64,000 nt of DNA from Liolophura sinensis (GCF_032854445.1 NC_088306.1:19255764-19319763), one strand, 5' to 3'. Counted from the first letter of the stretch, positions 13,201 to 24,436 are shown. Translations and numbers: made by a program. The notes: generated by a model not told the origin, from the sequence alone.

Positions 13201-13921
13201 GGATAAAGGTTCCCCAATAATTGAAAAAGCGGACCTATGCCTTTTTTTTTAGATGTTCAAAAGATTCGTTGATTTATTTATTTATTTATTTATTTGATTG
13301 GTGTTTTACACCATACTCAAGAATATTTTATTTATATGACGGCGGCCAGCATTATAGTGGATATAAACTGGGCAGAGCCCGGGGGAAACCCACGACCATC
13401 CGCAGGTTGCTGCCAGACCTTCCCACGCAAAAGATTCGTCGACGACGGCTTATTATGACCAATGCCATATAAAAGCAGTGAGAGCGAGGAATCTATAAGT
13501 TCCCTGTCCAAGACCGGGTTTGAACTCGCACCACGTATGCTTAGGGCTTTCAGGTGATACTGTAATATTTACACTATTCACAGGTGAGTGTATTTCCTTG
13601 GTGTAACCTTCTAATATAAACTCATGCAGCAAGTAGGAAACGCCGTTTCACACCAACAATATGCTAACGGCATATTAAAACTTACCTTCAGTCTGTGTGA
13701 GATGAAACAAAGCTTTAAGTTCTATGTAGAAGGCAAAGTCAATCCCACCCCAGCACAGAGCCAGCGACATGAAACAGCCTGCCAGGAATTGGCAAAGAGC
13801 TGTTAGAAAAAAACAAAACAAAAAAAAAAAACAAACCAAAAAAAACAGCACACTATTAAAATATAGCTCTGTTCTCCGTTTCCCTGTGATTTCACTCTAC
13901 TTATAAACATGCAGGTGTGGT

Positions 13922-13992
<71 letters not shown>

Positions 13993-15404
13993 GCTTTCTG
14001 TGGCCCGTTGAGCCGACAGACCTGACTATGCGCCATGTCTGCGAACCTATGCGAGATATCTGCGACATAGCAAATAGCGTAAAATCACGCCACTTCATCG
14101 CGTTAGTAACGACAGCCCTCACTCTGTCTCCTTCTCGTTCTGCGACATATTTAAATTAACAACAAGTCAATACAGAAAAATCTAATACACACATGGTCTG
14201 GACCTGTACAACGTTTCTAATACAAGCATGGTCTGAACCTGTACAGCGTTTCTAATACATACATGGTCTGGACCTGTACAACGTTTCTAATACATACATG
14301 GTCTGAACCTGTACAACGTTTCTAATACATACATGGTCTGGACCTGTACAACGTTTCTAATACATACATGATCTGGACCTGTACAACGTTTCTAATACAT
14401 ACATGGCCAGAACCTGTACAGCGTTTCTAATACATACATGGTCTGGACCTGTACAACGTTTCTAATACATACATGGTCTGGACCTGTACAACGTTTCTAA
14501 TACATACATGGTCTGGACTTGTACAACGTTTCTAATACATACATGGCCAGAACCTGTACAACGTTTCTAATACATACATGGCCAGAACCTGTACAACGTT
14601 TCTAATACGTAGGTGGTCTGGACCTGTACAACGTTTCTAATACATACATGGCCAGAACCTGTACAACGTTTCTAATACATACAAGGTCTGGACCTGTCCA
14701 ACGTTTTAAAGCTTCAGGTCTTAAATCTGATTTACACTCTCCCCTTCAACGATGTTCTTCCTGACCTCGTTCATAAGTTATAACCCTTCTTATCATTCCT
14801 TTGGTCAACAGGTTATGGTATTTTTGCTGGCGAGCGGTTTTAATTGTGACCTGATGTTCAGTTTAATTCAATATCTTTTATTTATACCTCTATAATTTCG
14901 CAAATGCCCATGTCACAAAATTACATGGGCCACAAAAAAAAGCAACATATGTACTCTCAATAAAATAATCTGTTAAATTTAACAGAAAGACTGTTGAGTC
15001 TGGGATGCTAGAATGTATTCTCTTAATGCAGTAGATTATTCTGTTAAATAGCACACCTATTCTATTAATTCAACATAAAGATTGTATTAGACTAACTGGA
15101 TGTAATGTTGAATATGACACGTTATGTTATGATACCACAATACATTCTCTCTTCACTCAGACAATAGATTTTTTTAGTGTCTAGTCAAATATCACAGATG
15201 GGGAAACCTTTTCAGCATAGTTTTCTAAATATATGGATATACGCATATTGCTTTGAATTAAAAGCTGATTTTGCTACAAAATGTCGTATGTATTACTAAC
15301 AGATCCTATTTAAATGTTGGCAGATCAAGCGAAAACAACTTACCTTGTTTTGTATTGACTTTGGGGCTCTTAGCTGCCAGCAAATTATCCCCCTCATCCG
15401 CCAT
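10264..15404 (-). CDS. Major facilitator superfamily transporter, 485 aa, four exons, complete
   Basis: Minus-strand exons 15344-15404 (ATG at 15404, MADEGDNLL), 13686-13799, 12365-12571 and 10264-11339 (TGA at 10264) join phase 1-1-1 with GTAAGT donors and give 486 codons including stop. The protein has a short hydrophilic N-terminus, six hydrophobic helices, a charged central loop of about 60 residues (QEGSRPPTDS to SKREQAEEKKQES) and six more helices, including NGGGLSIYLNFSANIFGLRH and VLPLLLL near the end. That is the 12-helix MFS plan with cytosolic central loop. Within the MFS it looks most like the Nodulin-like/MCH1-like or monocarboxylate-type group, but I cannot assign a subfamily or substrate. 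Introns are repeat-rich (45-bp array, SINE, TA run, 35-bp array, MITE). No clear AATAAA follows the stop within 400 bases. Confidence 0.85.
11424..11745. repeat. 45-bp minisatellite, 7 copies, in MFS intron 3
   Basis: Near-identical 45-bp units (GGACCAGAATAGGTCCCTTG, then CTAGCTGACATAATCATCGC) with alternating substitutions that suggest a two-unit (90-bp) higher-order repeat at the left. Decayed relatives continue to about 12120. The array lies 85 bases upstream of the exon 4 acceptor on the coding strand. A unit length divisible by three creates long spurious frames on both strands. Confidence 0.93.
13270..13430 (-). mobile_element. SINE-A, 3' part, minus strand
   Basis: TTTATTTATTTGATTGGTGT start (reverse of the AAAT tail) through GGGGGAAACCCACGACCATC and GGTTGCTGCCAGACCTTCCC. 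The tRNA-like head is missing. Confidence 0.85.
13924..13989. repeat. (TA)n microsatellite, about 33 repeats
   Basis: Uninterrupted TA dinucleotide run in intron 1 of the MFS gene. It is likely polymorphic and can form a cruciform. Confidence 0.95.
14185..14705. repeat. 35-bp minisatellite, about 15 copies, MFS intron 1
   Basis: Units TCTAATACATACATGGTCTG plus GACCTGTACAACGTT. Two unit types alternate (GGTCTGGACC and GGCCAGAACC). Confidence 0.92.
14952..15182. mobile_element. Tc1/mariner-type MITE, copy 2
   Basis: Same family as 8221-8480: starts TACTCTCAATAAAATAATCT and shares the interior block with AGATTGTATTAGACTAACTG. The right end has decayed. Confidence 0.65.
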
Positions 15405-15774
15405 GGTTTATAGTCTTTAATATGTGATTACTCCCGTACCGCGTTTTCTGGGAATTCTAAGCATCTGCTACATATGGTCTTCTATAGGTGTAATGTACAT
15501 CTGCTAGCACTATACAGTTGTAGGTAGGTGGACGCCCGTGTACTAGATGTATCTTACTGTTGTACGTGCAACATCTACACTCTTCTGTGTTGACTAAACT
15601 AATCTTCTCTCTAGTCAGCCATGACATACATGTATATTTTCCTAAAGACGTTTGTTTTAAATACGTGTTAGTCATGCGCAGATGAGCGAATGCGCATTGA
15701 ACTTATCTAATGGAGGGAAAACAGACGTCCACCGGATTGAAGTAGGAGTGAAGTTAGACTGCGGTTCGCAGTTA

Positions 15775-16538
15775 GGAACCGTCCCCAATTATCGTTCGTT
15801 TTTTTATACGTTTTAAACGCATGAAAACGACTTAAAAACACGAGTTAAAAACGACTTGGTTATCTCTCATTCGTTTAAAACGACTGAAAAATGTAATAAA
15901 AACACCTGTGTTGAGAAAAACAACTTTGTGTGCTGTTTTATGCTTTGAGAAAATAGAACGACAGGTGACGACAGAATCAAAGTTCGTTTTCCATTGTAAG
16001 GTATGCAGAAGCCTAGGATAAAACTGCTGTGTATTTTGTCCTGTTTTCTCTAACAATTCATGATCTGGGAAACTGTTGTATATACTGGTTATGTTCCCAA
16101 TATTGTTTGCTCTGTTTCCGCCTTAAAACTTCACTTATGTAGATGATTTTCTATATATATCAGCTTAATCCATGCATTCATCTGGCTAATCTATATCTTT
16201 CAACCTTGTGTCATCCGTAGGATATACCTGTCGCATAGCATGTTGTTGCTGTATCAAGCATTTTGAAAAACAAAACAATGGCTGCAGGCACTATTTGCCG
16301 ATTTCGGCGGTAGGAGACCTTATAGTTATGTCTCTCTTACACATCACAATACACTCTTGGTGTATTAATATGCAAACGATTTCGTGTTCTGTTCGTGTTT
16401 CCAGGCAGGTGTAACATGTGTGATGAAGCGTGCAACTCGAGCGAAAAGCGCAACAAAAAAAGAATTGGTTAAACCACATACGGTTTAAGTAATTCGTGTT
16501 TAACGAGTAGATACAAAACGATAATTAGGGACGGTTCC
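15775..16538. mobile_element. Nested 764-bp Harbinger-like MITE with TTA target duplication
   Basis: Ends are inverted repeats GGAACCGTCCC(C/T)AATTATCG, matching 21 of 22. TTA flanks it at 15772-15774 and 16539-16541. The uninterrupted right arm of the host element shows the empty site (GCAG-TTA-GCAGTT), confirming the boundaries. A 3-bp TTA duplication with ends starting GG is typical of PIF/Harbinger elements. No coding capacity. Confidence 0.85.
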
Positions 16539-16649
16539 TTAGCAGTTAGCTATTCAACGGGGACAAGTCCTTATTTCCATAAATTATATATTCGGCTATA
16601 ACTCCACAAAATACTGCAAATACCTACCTATTTGCAATATAAATGCGGG

Positions 16650-17890
16650 CTATCGCGTAATGCCAATGATCCCTGATTGCGACACCAGGGGGCGCTTCTG
16701 TGAATAGCCGTCTGAATAGCGGTTTGGCCCATATCTCCATAGAGACTGCACCTACAGACATCATACTTGGTACATTAATGACAATGAATGCAAGCACAAT
16801 GCATCACATCATGCCAAAAATTCCCAATTCTGACACCAAGGGGCGCTTCTGTGAACAGCAGCCTGAATAGCCGTCTGTGCCATATCTCCATAAATCCTGC
16901 ACCCACAGACATTATATTTGGTTCGATAATGACACTTCAGCCGGGCTATCACGTGATGCCAATGATTTCCAATTCTGACAACAGGGGGCGCTTCTGTGAA
17001 CAGCAGCCTGAATAGCAGTCTGGCCCATATCTGCATAAACACTGCACCTACAGACATTATATTTGGTACGATAATGACGCTTCAGACGGGCTATCACGTC
17101 ATGCCAATGATTCCCGATTCTGACTCCAGGGGGCGCTTCTGTGAATAGCAGTCTGAATAGCAGTCTGACCCATATCTCCATAAATACTACACCTAAAGAC
17201 ATCATATTTGGTACGATAATGACGCTTCATGTGGGCTATCACGTCTCTTCGATTCTGTCACCAGGGGGCGCTTCTGTGAGTAGCCGTCTAAATAGCAGTC
17301 TGGCCTATATATCCATGAATACTGCACCTATAGATATCATATTTGGTACGATAATGACACTTAATGCGGACTATCACGCCATGCCAATGATTCCCAATTC
17401 TGACTCCAGGAGCAATTCTGTGAATAGCAGTCTGAATAGCAGTCGCCACGATATGGCTGAAATATTGCCGATGTGGCGTTAAGCCATAATCATTCATTCA
17501 TTCTGAATAGCAGTCTGACCCATATCTCCATAAATACTGCACCTACAGACATCATATTTGGTACGATAATGACGCTTCATGCGGGCTATCACGTCTTGTC
17601 GATTCTGTCACCAGGGGGGCGCTTCTGTGAATAGCAGTCTGAATAGCAGTCTGGCCCATATCTCCATAAATACTGCACCCACAGACGTCATACTTGGTAC
17701 AATAATGTCACTTAAAGCAGGCTATAACGTCATGCCAGTGATTCCCGAATCTGACACCAGAGGGGGCATATGTGGTTAGTAGCAACTTTTTATTTCCATT
17801 AATACTGCACCTACTGCACCAACAAATCAATGGGGCTATCACGTGATGCCAAAAAATCGTGATTCTGACACCAGGGGGCGCTTCTGTAAA
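16650..17890 (+). repeat. 145-bp tandem array, most units with a CTCF-like core
   Basis: Nine diverged units spaced 135 to 151 bp, apart from one enlarged by a SINE-tail insertion. Units read GATTCTGACACCAGGGGGCG, CTTCTGTGAATAGCAGTCTG, CCATATCTCCATAAATACTG and TTTGGTACGATAATGACGCT. The block CACCAGGGGGCGCT is exact at 16683, 17259 and 17869, and one base or one G off at 16834, 17124 and 17609. The copy at 16979 reads CAACAGGGGGCGCT. Confidence 0.9.
17449..17502 (+). mobile_element. SINE-D 3' tail inserted in the 145-bp array
   Basis: CGATATGGCTGAAATATTGC through CGTTAAGCCATAATCATTCATTC, the 3' end of a further SINE-type family. The reverse orientation recurs at 21255-21318. Confidence 0.65.
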
Positions 17891-17899
17891 TAGCAGTTA

Positions 17900-19830
17900 G
17901 TGGTTTGTCCCTTTTGAATTGGTTGAAAGTCTGAAAGCAGTAAACAATTTTGTTAAAAAGTTAACAATTTAGTATAATTTTAAACGGCATTAAACGTTTG
18001 ACAACGTTTTGTTGGGCTGGAAAAGAGGTGTTTGTGTATTAAGTATGATATCTCTACATTTATTGATCTAGGTGATAACTCCGGTTAAGAGATAAATTAA
18101 TACTTGTGTAAGCTATTCAGCGTAATGTCACCTTACGACATACTGGTAAAGGCGTTGGAACCATTTAAAACTCAGTAAATGTTTGGATTAAAACCTCAGT
18201 TTGACGTCATCTGCCGTCGGGGCAAAGGCCATTGATAGCGTTCTGCACGACTTTTGAAGTGCGCTGTAATCACCAAATACAATCTATGTGTATCTGTGAT
18301 ATTATCTTTATAAGAAATTATTATTTTTTTTCGTAGAAAATAAATGATTTGTAGGGTTTGTGAAGTGATGTTTGTCTATGAAGTCTGAGATCTGTATGCC
18401 TATTGTTTCAGGAGCCAATGTCGGTTTACAGATGAGTTAACAGTTGGGCTACTAGTAACTGCTGATTTTGACGCCACCTGCTGTCGGATGTCAAGATTCT
18501 TGTCGCCAATTTTTAACATTTGGAAAGTTGTGTCTAATTATTAAGTATGAATAGTGTGTATCTGTAACACTTTATATGAGAGATTCCCATTTTCCATATG
18601 CAAAGTATAGCTGGTTAAGTCTTTAAAACCATTAAATAGCTCCGTTAACAGTCTAGTTAAAAAAGCAAGTCTGACGTTAGCAGGCATTCGACGTCAAAGT
18701 ATTTCACGCCCTTTTGTACGGTTTTTTAATATCAAGCTTCTGTATTGGTAACATTTTAATTTATATAAATTTATGTTTTCCAGACAAAGTAGTGGTTTTC
18801 TCTTTTGAACTGCTTGAGAATCTGAATCCAGTGAACAATTTTATTAACAATTTAAATTCGGTTAACAATTTAGTGTGATTTTAGATGACATAGGACGTTA
18901 GCATAGCACTGTTTTGTAGGGCTGGAAAAGAGGTGTTTATGTATTAAGGAGATTTCTACGTTTATTGGCCAAGGTGATAACTCCTATCTTTTTTCTTTTT
19001 GTTTTTTTTTTCTTGCAGGAAATAAATGACTTGTAGGCCTTGTTGAGTGATGTTTGTGTATGAAGTCTGAGATCGGTATGTATATTGCTTAAGGTGTTCA
19101 TGCCATTTTACAGATCAGTTAACAGTGTTAACTGCTTATTTTGACTCGGGCTTTTGACCCCACAAGGTGTCGGATGTCAAGACTCTTGGCGCCACTTTGT
19201 AGCATTTGAAAAGTTGTGTTTAATTACCAAGTATAAACAGTGTGAGTCTGTATTAAACGTTTTCCTTAAAGCCTTTAAAAACCAGTAAATAGTTCTGTTA
19301 ACAGCCTAGTTAACAACTCACGTGAGCAGTCATTTGACGTCAAAGCATTTCACGCCATTTTGTATTGGTTAAGACGTAAAGGCCGGTTAAAAAGATCCAT
19401 TAACAGTTCTGTGAATACTTTAGTGGGACATCATCCTAAAGCTTATTTGTGAAGGCTTTAAAGCCAGTTAACAGTAGAGTTTAGAGTTGATATCCTGTTG
19501 GTCTTCACTGACGTCGGAAGTTGAGAATACTGACGCCTAACCAGATATATACTATTTTATCTGAACACTGTTCATAATAAAAAAATATTTTCTATAAGAC
19601 AATAATGACTTGTAGGGCTTTTCAAGTTGTGTTCGTGTGTTGAGAATTTGGTAAACATTTCAGTGTGACCTCACATTAGGGTATATTAGTTCAGGCGTCA
19701 TAACCAGTCATCAGCTGAGTTTACTCCTTGGTCAACAATTTAGTGTTTAATTCACCTTGCGTCGGATGTTAAAGATTTCTCAAGCAATTTTTTTAGATTG
19801 GTAAAGTAGTGTTGAAGAACCATATTATGT
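17900..19830. repeat. Diverged direct duplications inside the inverted-repeat element
   Basis: Blocks recur in order: GGGCTGGAAAAGAGGTGTTT at about 18014 and 18919; AAATAAATGA(T/C)TTGTAGG at about 18340 and 19020; GTCGGATGTCAAGA at about 18483 and 19170, with a third decayed copy near 19755. There is no open frame. It is old amplification within the element. Confidence 0.6.
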
Positions 19831-20002
19831 AAGAATCGGCGATCATTAGCATTACGTGATAGCCTGCATTAGGTGTCATTAATGCACCAAGATGTCTGTA
19901 GGTGCAGTATTTAAGGAGTTATAGCCGAATATATAATTTATAGAAATAGGACTTGTCCCCGTTGTCCAACTGCTAACTGCAAACTGATATCTAACTTCAC
20001 TC

Positions 20003-20936
20003 ACGTACACGATCGTAATACATGTAGGTTTCCAGTCACTAGAGTTACAATTTTCCGCATGAGACATATATATGTGCCTTCGTGCGTGGGTCGCTCATTG
20101 ATGTTTGAGATATTACCATGCATGTATATATTTAAAGGTAGGGAAAACATAAAAATTACACCAAGTTCAGAGTTGAAATGCTAGTTATATATATGACCTT
20201 CAGTATATTTTTCAATTTTTCTTTAATGAGAAAAAGACAGTTGAAAATAATTTGTACGGTGAGTATTTGGGACCGCCTTTTTGATATATATTGTCTTTGC
20301 GTCCATAATGTTATAAATGAGGATGTAACATGTCTTTGATAAATACATTTGTATTGGAATTTGGTCTTTTCTGCAAAAAAATGTGTTCGGCTTGAATTTT
20401 AATTCTATTTGTATTTTTAATATATTCATAAATATGATCAAAATTCTGATTAAATGCAGGTGTTTAGATATAAACAAGTTTACATTGAAATAGATTTATT
20501 AGACATGCATCACATCCTTATCTAGAACATTATTATTCAAGGTCTGTATATGCAAAGAGGAGGCCCCAGATACCAGACAAAAATATTTTCAAATACCCTT
20601 TTCTCCTGAAAGAAAAAGGCGAAAAGTAGTAAAGGCCACGATTGCAAAAAAACTTTTCACGCTCTTTCATCTGATTTTAGCATCATTTTTACGTTTTCTT
20701 CTCCTTTAAAGCCTATATTTCTGTGATGTATAAGAGATAAACATTATTGTAAGTCAATTACAGGATATGTTCAAAAAATACGTAAGAATAACATCAGGTC
20801 TGAGAGCTTGAACCGGATGGAATAACTGCTGACTACAAAAGATCTCAAATCAACTTGACGATATTTAATAATCTGTGAACTGTACGAATAATACATTTGA
20901 ACAGTTTCAGTCATTAACAGTTGACGGACAATTTGG
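20003..20936. other. AT-rich sequence, nothing recognised
   Basis: Contains only short frames of biased composition. No repeat partner elsewhere in the window was noticed. Confidence 0.45.
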
Positions 20937-20949
20937 AATATCTTTAAAC

Positions 20950-21180
20950 CTAACCTAGGGACCTTGGAGCAACTGGGTTAATGATAGCAAGCATCTCGGG
21001 GCCACCGGAAGCAATTGGGGCATACGATCGGAAGCTGGTTTTAGTCGATCTACGTGGGGCTATGTCCCGACAACGGCTCAGTTTTCTGGCACTCAGAGCA
21101 TTCAATACTCTTCTGTTGCATCGATCTACGAGTGCCTTCGCACGGCTGAGGACAGTTTGCTCACACTTGTACATTGTCAT
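20950..21180 (-). CDS. Hypothetical small ORF, 76 aa
   Basis: An open frame from ATG at 21180 (MTMYKCEQTVLSRAKALVDR) with a basic Arg/Lys-rich middle and proline-containing tail, and base composition more codon-like than its surroundings. No family is recognised, no splice context was found, and there are no flanking exons. A SINE-type tail lies 75 bases upstream. It may be part of an old mobile element or a chance frame. Confidence 0.2.
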   Translation of the reverse strand: MTMYKCEQTVLSRAKALVDRCNRRVLNALSARKLSRCRDIAPRRSTKTSFRSYAPIASGGPEMLAIINPVAPRSLG

Positions 21181-21254
21181 GGTTGCGTAACAATCACATT
21201 GGTACGCTAGAGCTAACAGTTGTGGACTTTTTATGCATAGATACACTGTGATGA

Positions 21255-21318
21255 GCTGGAATGAATGAATGAATGACTATGGCTTACGCCACATCAACAA
21301 TATTTCAGCCATATTGTG
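21255..21318 (-). mobile_element. SINE-D 3' tail, minus strand
   Basis: GAATGAATGAATGA tail then TGGCTTACGCCACATCAACA and ATATTTCAGCCATATTG, the reverse complement of the 17449 fragment. Confidence 0.65.
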
Positions 21319-21429
21319 TTGAGGACAAGGTGAAAACACGAGGCGGTTGAGGTTTTTCGTTATGATAGTGAGAACATCAAAATGAAACAAAAAATTTCAG
21401 ACATGTTTAAAATCAGATAAAGAAACACA

Positions 21430-22060
21430 AGAGTTAAAACTCTTAGAACAGCGAGTCCCTTCTCTTCGTCCTTCCACCTTCATCTTCTGTCTTTTCTGCC
21501 GATGCCAGGGCCATACTCCTGGCTTTATCATATGTTTCCTCTGAACACGCCCATAGGGCAGTGATACACAATGACTCGCTGTCTTGCCTGTTGGCAATTG
21601 AAAATAATAAATTTAAGAATCCACTAATTCTTGAGATATTAACCAAACACAGAAAACTAATTAAAAGAGGTAAAGATATTATATTCTGTTGGATACCAAG
21701 TCATATTTGTATCCATTGAAACACAGTCGTGGACAGGGAAGCGAAAGCTGTCTTATATAAACCTGTATCTCATGTTTAAGTCCCTTATACTGACATTAAG
21801 TCCAATATTCTTAAATATATTGCGTCGACTTTGGGCAATAGGATTTAATGATTGGACTACCTGTGCTATTTCAATAAAATTTACCTTAAGACCTCGACAG
21901 TTCCTTTGTATAATTTTGTCATTTATAGACATTATGGAGGGAGACGTATCGGAGATTTCTCTTATATTTGGACCGGGAACGACCCTTCTGAGATTATTTC
22001 CAGACTTAGTTTCTGGCAGTTTTGTTTTTTGGTTTGATCATATTCGATTTATTGGTTTGT
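21430..22060 (+). pseudogene. Decayed LINE 3' end: RNase H domain
   Basis: Plus-strand reading around 21570-21750 gives NDSLSCLLAIEN, then IIFCWIPSHICIH, a stop, then TVVDREAKAV. This is the signature of the RNase H domain of Jockey/I/CR1-type non-LTR retrotransposons (DSLSxLxAI...WIPSHxGIxGNxxADxxAK). The stop falls just after IPSHICIH, and further frameshifts follow. Downstream readings to 22060 fit the C-terminal tail only loosely. It is a dead copy. Confidence 0.7.
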
Positions 22061-22384
22061 AGTGTAATATTCACTGGTTTTATTTGCTGTACTGTAGTGG
22101 TCTGGTTGAGGAGGAATAACGAGCAGGTTGAGCAGCAGGTTGTAAAGATATAGAACTAGGTTTGTCGTTTCCAATGGGCCAAGTCAAGGGAAGTTTGAGT
22201 AGCAACAGATGTTGTACAGTTTGCTGGACCACATTGGCAAACGAAGTCTTGCGGAGAAGTGGGTAGAGTGTAAAACTAATTTGCGGGCTTCCTGATACGA
22301 TATATTGTTTTTAGTTTTAATATATGCAAATTAACCAATACGGGCCAATGTAGATATACGATGGTAGAGAGGTACCACTGAAGG

Positions 22385-22860
22385 TCAAATACTGAAGGTA
22401 TTTAATTTGAAGATGTTACCAGCTTTTTTGTTGTTAAACGCTTCACCCTGGCAACACCTTGTGGTTTTAATTCTGTACATATTCATTACAGACAAGTCAC
22501 TGATATCATCATCCCTATCACGTATTATTCCCTGACAGCTGTTCAGGGAATTGTGATGGGATGTATAAACAGATATATCAGAGATTTTATTTAGAGATAA
22601 TAAAACTTTAGAATGTTGTTTCCGGAAACATTTGATGAGAATGTCTCCCGATCGTAGTTTTTCAATGTTTTTTAAAGTGCTTGCTGCCCCTTCTAAAGCC
22701 CTTTTTAACAACAAAAGGATGGATTTTAGTGGCTGGCTTTTGTTCACTCCTAATGGAAAGAGAACGATAAAAGCGGGCCAGTTGTCCTGTCTATTATCAA
22801 GCGGGTCAGACAAAACTTCTAACTTCCTCTTTTTATCAGCACCTGAAGTTGGCTGAGAGG
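22385..22860 (-). pseudogene. LINE ORF1-like (RRM-type nucleic-acid-binding) fragment
   Basis: A 142-codon open frame on the minus strand containing WPAFIVLFPLG, IEKLRSGDILIKC, HSKVLLSLNKISDISVYTSH and HNSLNSCQGIIRDRDD. It follows the pattern of the gag-like ORF1 of Jockey-type LINEs (LRxGDLLIEV...VxxHRSLNxxKGVI). The cysteine-knuckle part is absent. It lies in opposite orientation to the neighbouring RNase H relic, so they are two separate insertions or a rearranged element. Confidence 0.6.
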
Positions 22861-22869
22861 AAGATCGGA

Positions 22870-23425
22870 TAGATTAGAGACGTTCGACGAAAGGTTTAGG
22901 GTAGACATAATAGATATTAAATAGGAATTCACCCCACGTGTTCCCCACCCACCACGGAGTGCCGACAAGGGCGATGCTTGAAGCCGTTGATCGGACCGGG
23001 CCCATCCGACCTCCCGTCTCACTCCATGTAAGGGCCAAAGTGGCGTGTTGGACGTGGGGATCTCGCAAGGCCAACACGCCCTCAGCCACTATGATCCCGT
23101 CCTCGGAGATTACGGGTCGTCAACCATTTGGGGGGGTGTTGAGCTGGACCATACATTCCTGAAACCGTTTAGATCAGCGCATGCATGTCATATTTTATTG
23201 GCAAAGGAATTTGTCCATTCTCCAAACGTCACTCTGCATGGAACATTGGTGACACGCGTATTCTCCTCGTGGCACGTGTGAAAGTTCGTCAGTAATTTGT
23301 TTTAGTTCCGTGGTTTTCCATGGGGTACTGCTGCCATAAAACTGACCGCTATCGTATAAGTGAAAAATGCTTCAGTAAACAATAATTAAATAATCTTTTT
23401 AGATGACGGATATCTAAGTGAATAG
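22870..23425. other. Unassigned sequence between the ORF1 relic and a SINE
   Basis: GC-richer than its surroundings, with overlapping short frames on both strands and no motif recognised. It could be the 5' part of the ORF1-bearing LINE. Confidence 0.3.
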
Positions 23426-23760
23426 ACCGGCCCGGATAGGACAGTTGGTAGAGTGTCCGCTTCGAGAGCGGTAGATCCAGGGTCAATCCTGGGTCGAGTC
23501 ACACCTAAGACTTTAAGAGAAACTTGCAACTTCCTAGCTTGGTCATCAGCATGACGGGGATAGTGCAACGGCTTGTTGATCCGTACCAGCAACTTACTTG
23601 CCTTTGGTAAGTTGTCTCATTGAAGCAGCACTAGATAAAAGAGCGGTGGAAATACGTCCTGCAATAAGGAGGCACATTACATACACCATAAGGATTCCTT
23701 CGTCATCATATGACTGAAAAATTGTTGAGTACAACGTTAAAACCCCAAACACTCACTTAC
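23426..23760 (+). mobile_element. SINE-B, plus strand, with 13-bp target duplication
   Basis: Starts ACCGGCCCGGATAGGACAGT, carries the B-box-like GGGTCAATCC and body TCACACCTAAGACTTTAAGA, and ends in CACTCACTTAC. Flanked by TCTAAGTGAATAG on both sides. Confidence 0.88.
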
Positions 23761-23762
23761 TC

Positions 23763-24099
23763 TAAGTGAATAGTTTTGCGAGTAAATTTACAGAGCCATG
23801 GAGTGTTCACAAAAATAAGAAATTTACATGCTGTTTCTCACATTGAAAGGATGATGCCTTCAAAACAAAATGGTTTGCGACCGTTTAGGTATTTTTCCAC
23901 CCCTTGTTCGAAATAACCAAAGTTGTATTATTTTCTGTTTATTCTTTTAAAGGAGAAACATTGGCGCTCTGCCCCACAGGTGTAACTTTCAAAAATCCAG
24001 TGAAACAACTTTGAACTTCTTTCCAACATTTCAGTACAAGTACAAAGGTATACAATTTGTGAAACTTCTCACGTCACATCTTCAATCAAGTACGTATGT
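23763..24099. other. Intergenic, nothing recognised
   Basis: No frame, array or repeat of note. Confidence 0.4.
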
Positions 24100-24245
24100 G
24101 GGAAGGCCCGTCAGCTACCTGCGGATGGTCGAATATTTCACTTTTACGACGGTCAGCAATATGGTGGGAGGGAACAGGGTAGAGACCGGGGGAAACCCAC
24201 GAGCATCCGCAGGTTGCTACCAGGTCTTCCCACGTACGGCCGAAT
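24100..24245. mobile_element. Rearranged SINE-A pieces (both orientations)
   Basis: Plus-strand GGGAAGGCCCGTCAGCTACC then minus-strand body (GGGGGAAACCCACGAGCATC through CTTCCCACGTACGGCCG), suggesting two nested copies or a fold-back. Confidence 0.6.
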
Positions 24246-24436
24246 CAAGTATGACATACTCTATGTATGTATACGTAAAAGTACATGACACAACATGTGT
24301 TGACAAACGTGCATTTACCAACTGGAGAATAAAACCAGACAGGTGCACGTAAACTGCAAAAACAGAAACATGTATAGCTAAAAACTAAATGCGTTTCCGA
24401 CAATATAAGTGCAAAATTGTACAAAATCTATGCGAC

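Larger units (their letters stand above)
15746..20002. mobile_element. 4.3-kb terminal-inverted-repeat element, non-autonomous, with nested insertions
   Basis: The left end (15746-15774, continuing after the nested element at 16539 to about 16610) and the right end (about 19895-20002, reversed) match over roughly 100 bases, including GAGTGAAGTTAGA, the GCAG-TTA-GCAGTT join, GGGGACAAGTCC and TTATATATTCGGCTATAACTC. The interior holds a nested MITE, a 145-bp tandem array and a diverged roughly 0.7 to 0.9-kb direct duplication. No transposase or other open frame is seen, so it needs a partner in trans. Left and right flanks show no clear target duplication, so the true outer ends may differ by a few bases. 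A central tandem array recalls pearl-type bivalve elements, but those are Helitron-like rather than inverted-repeat elements. Confidence 0.65.
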
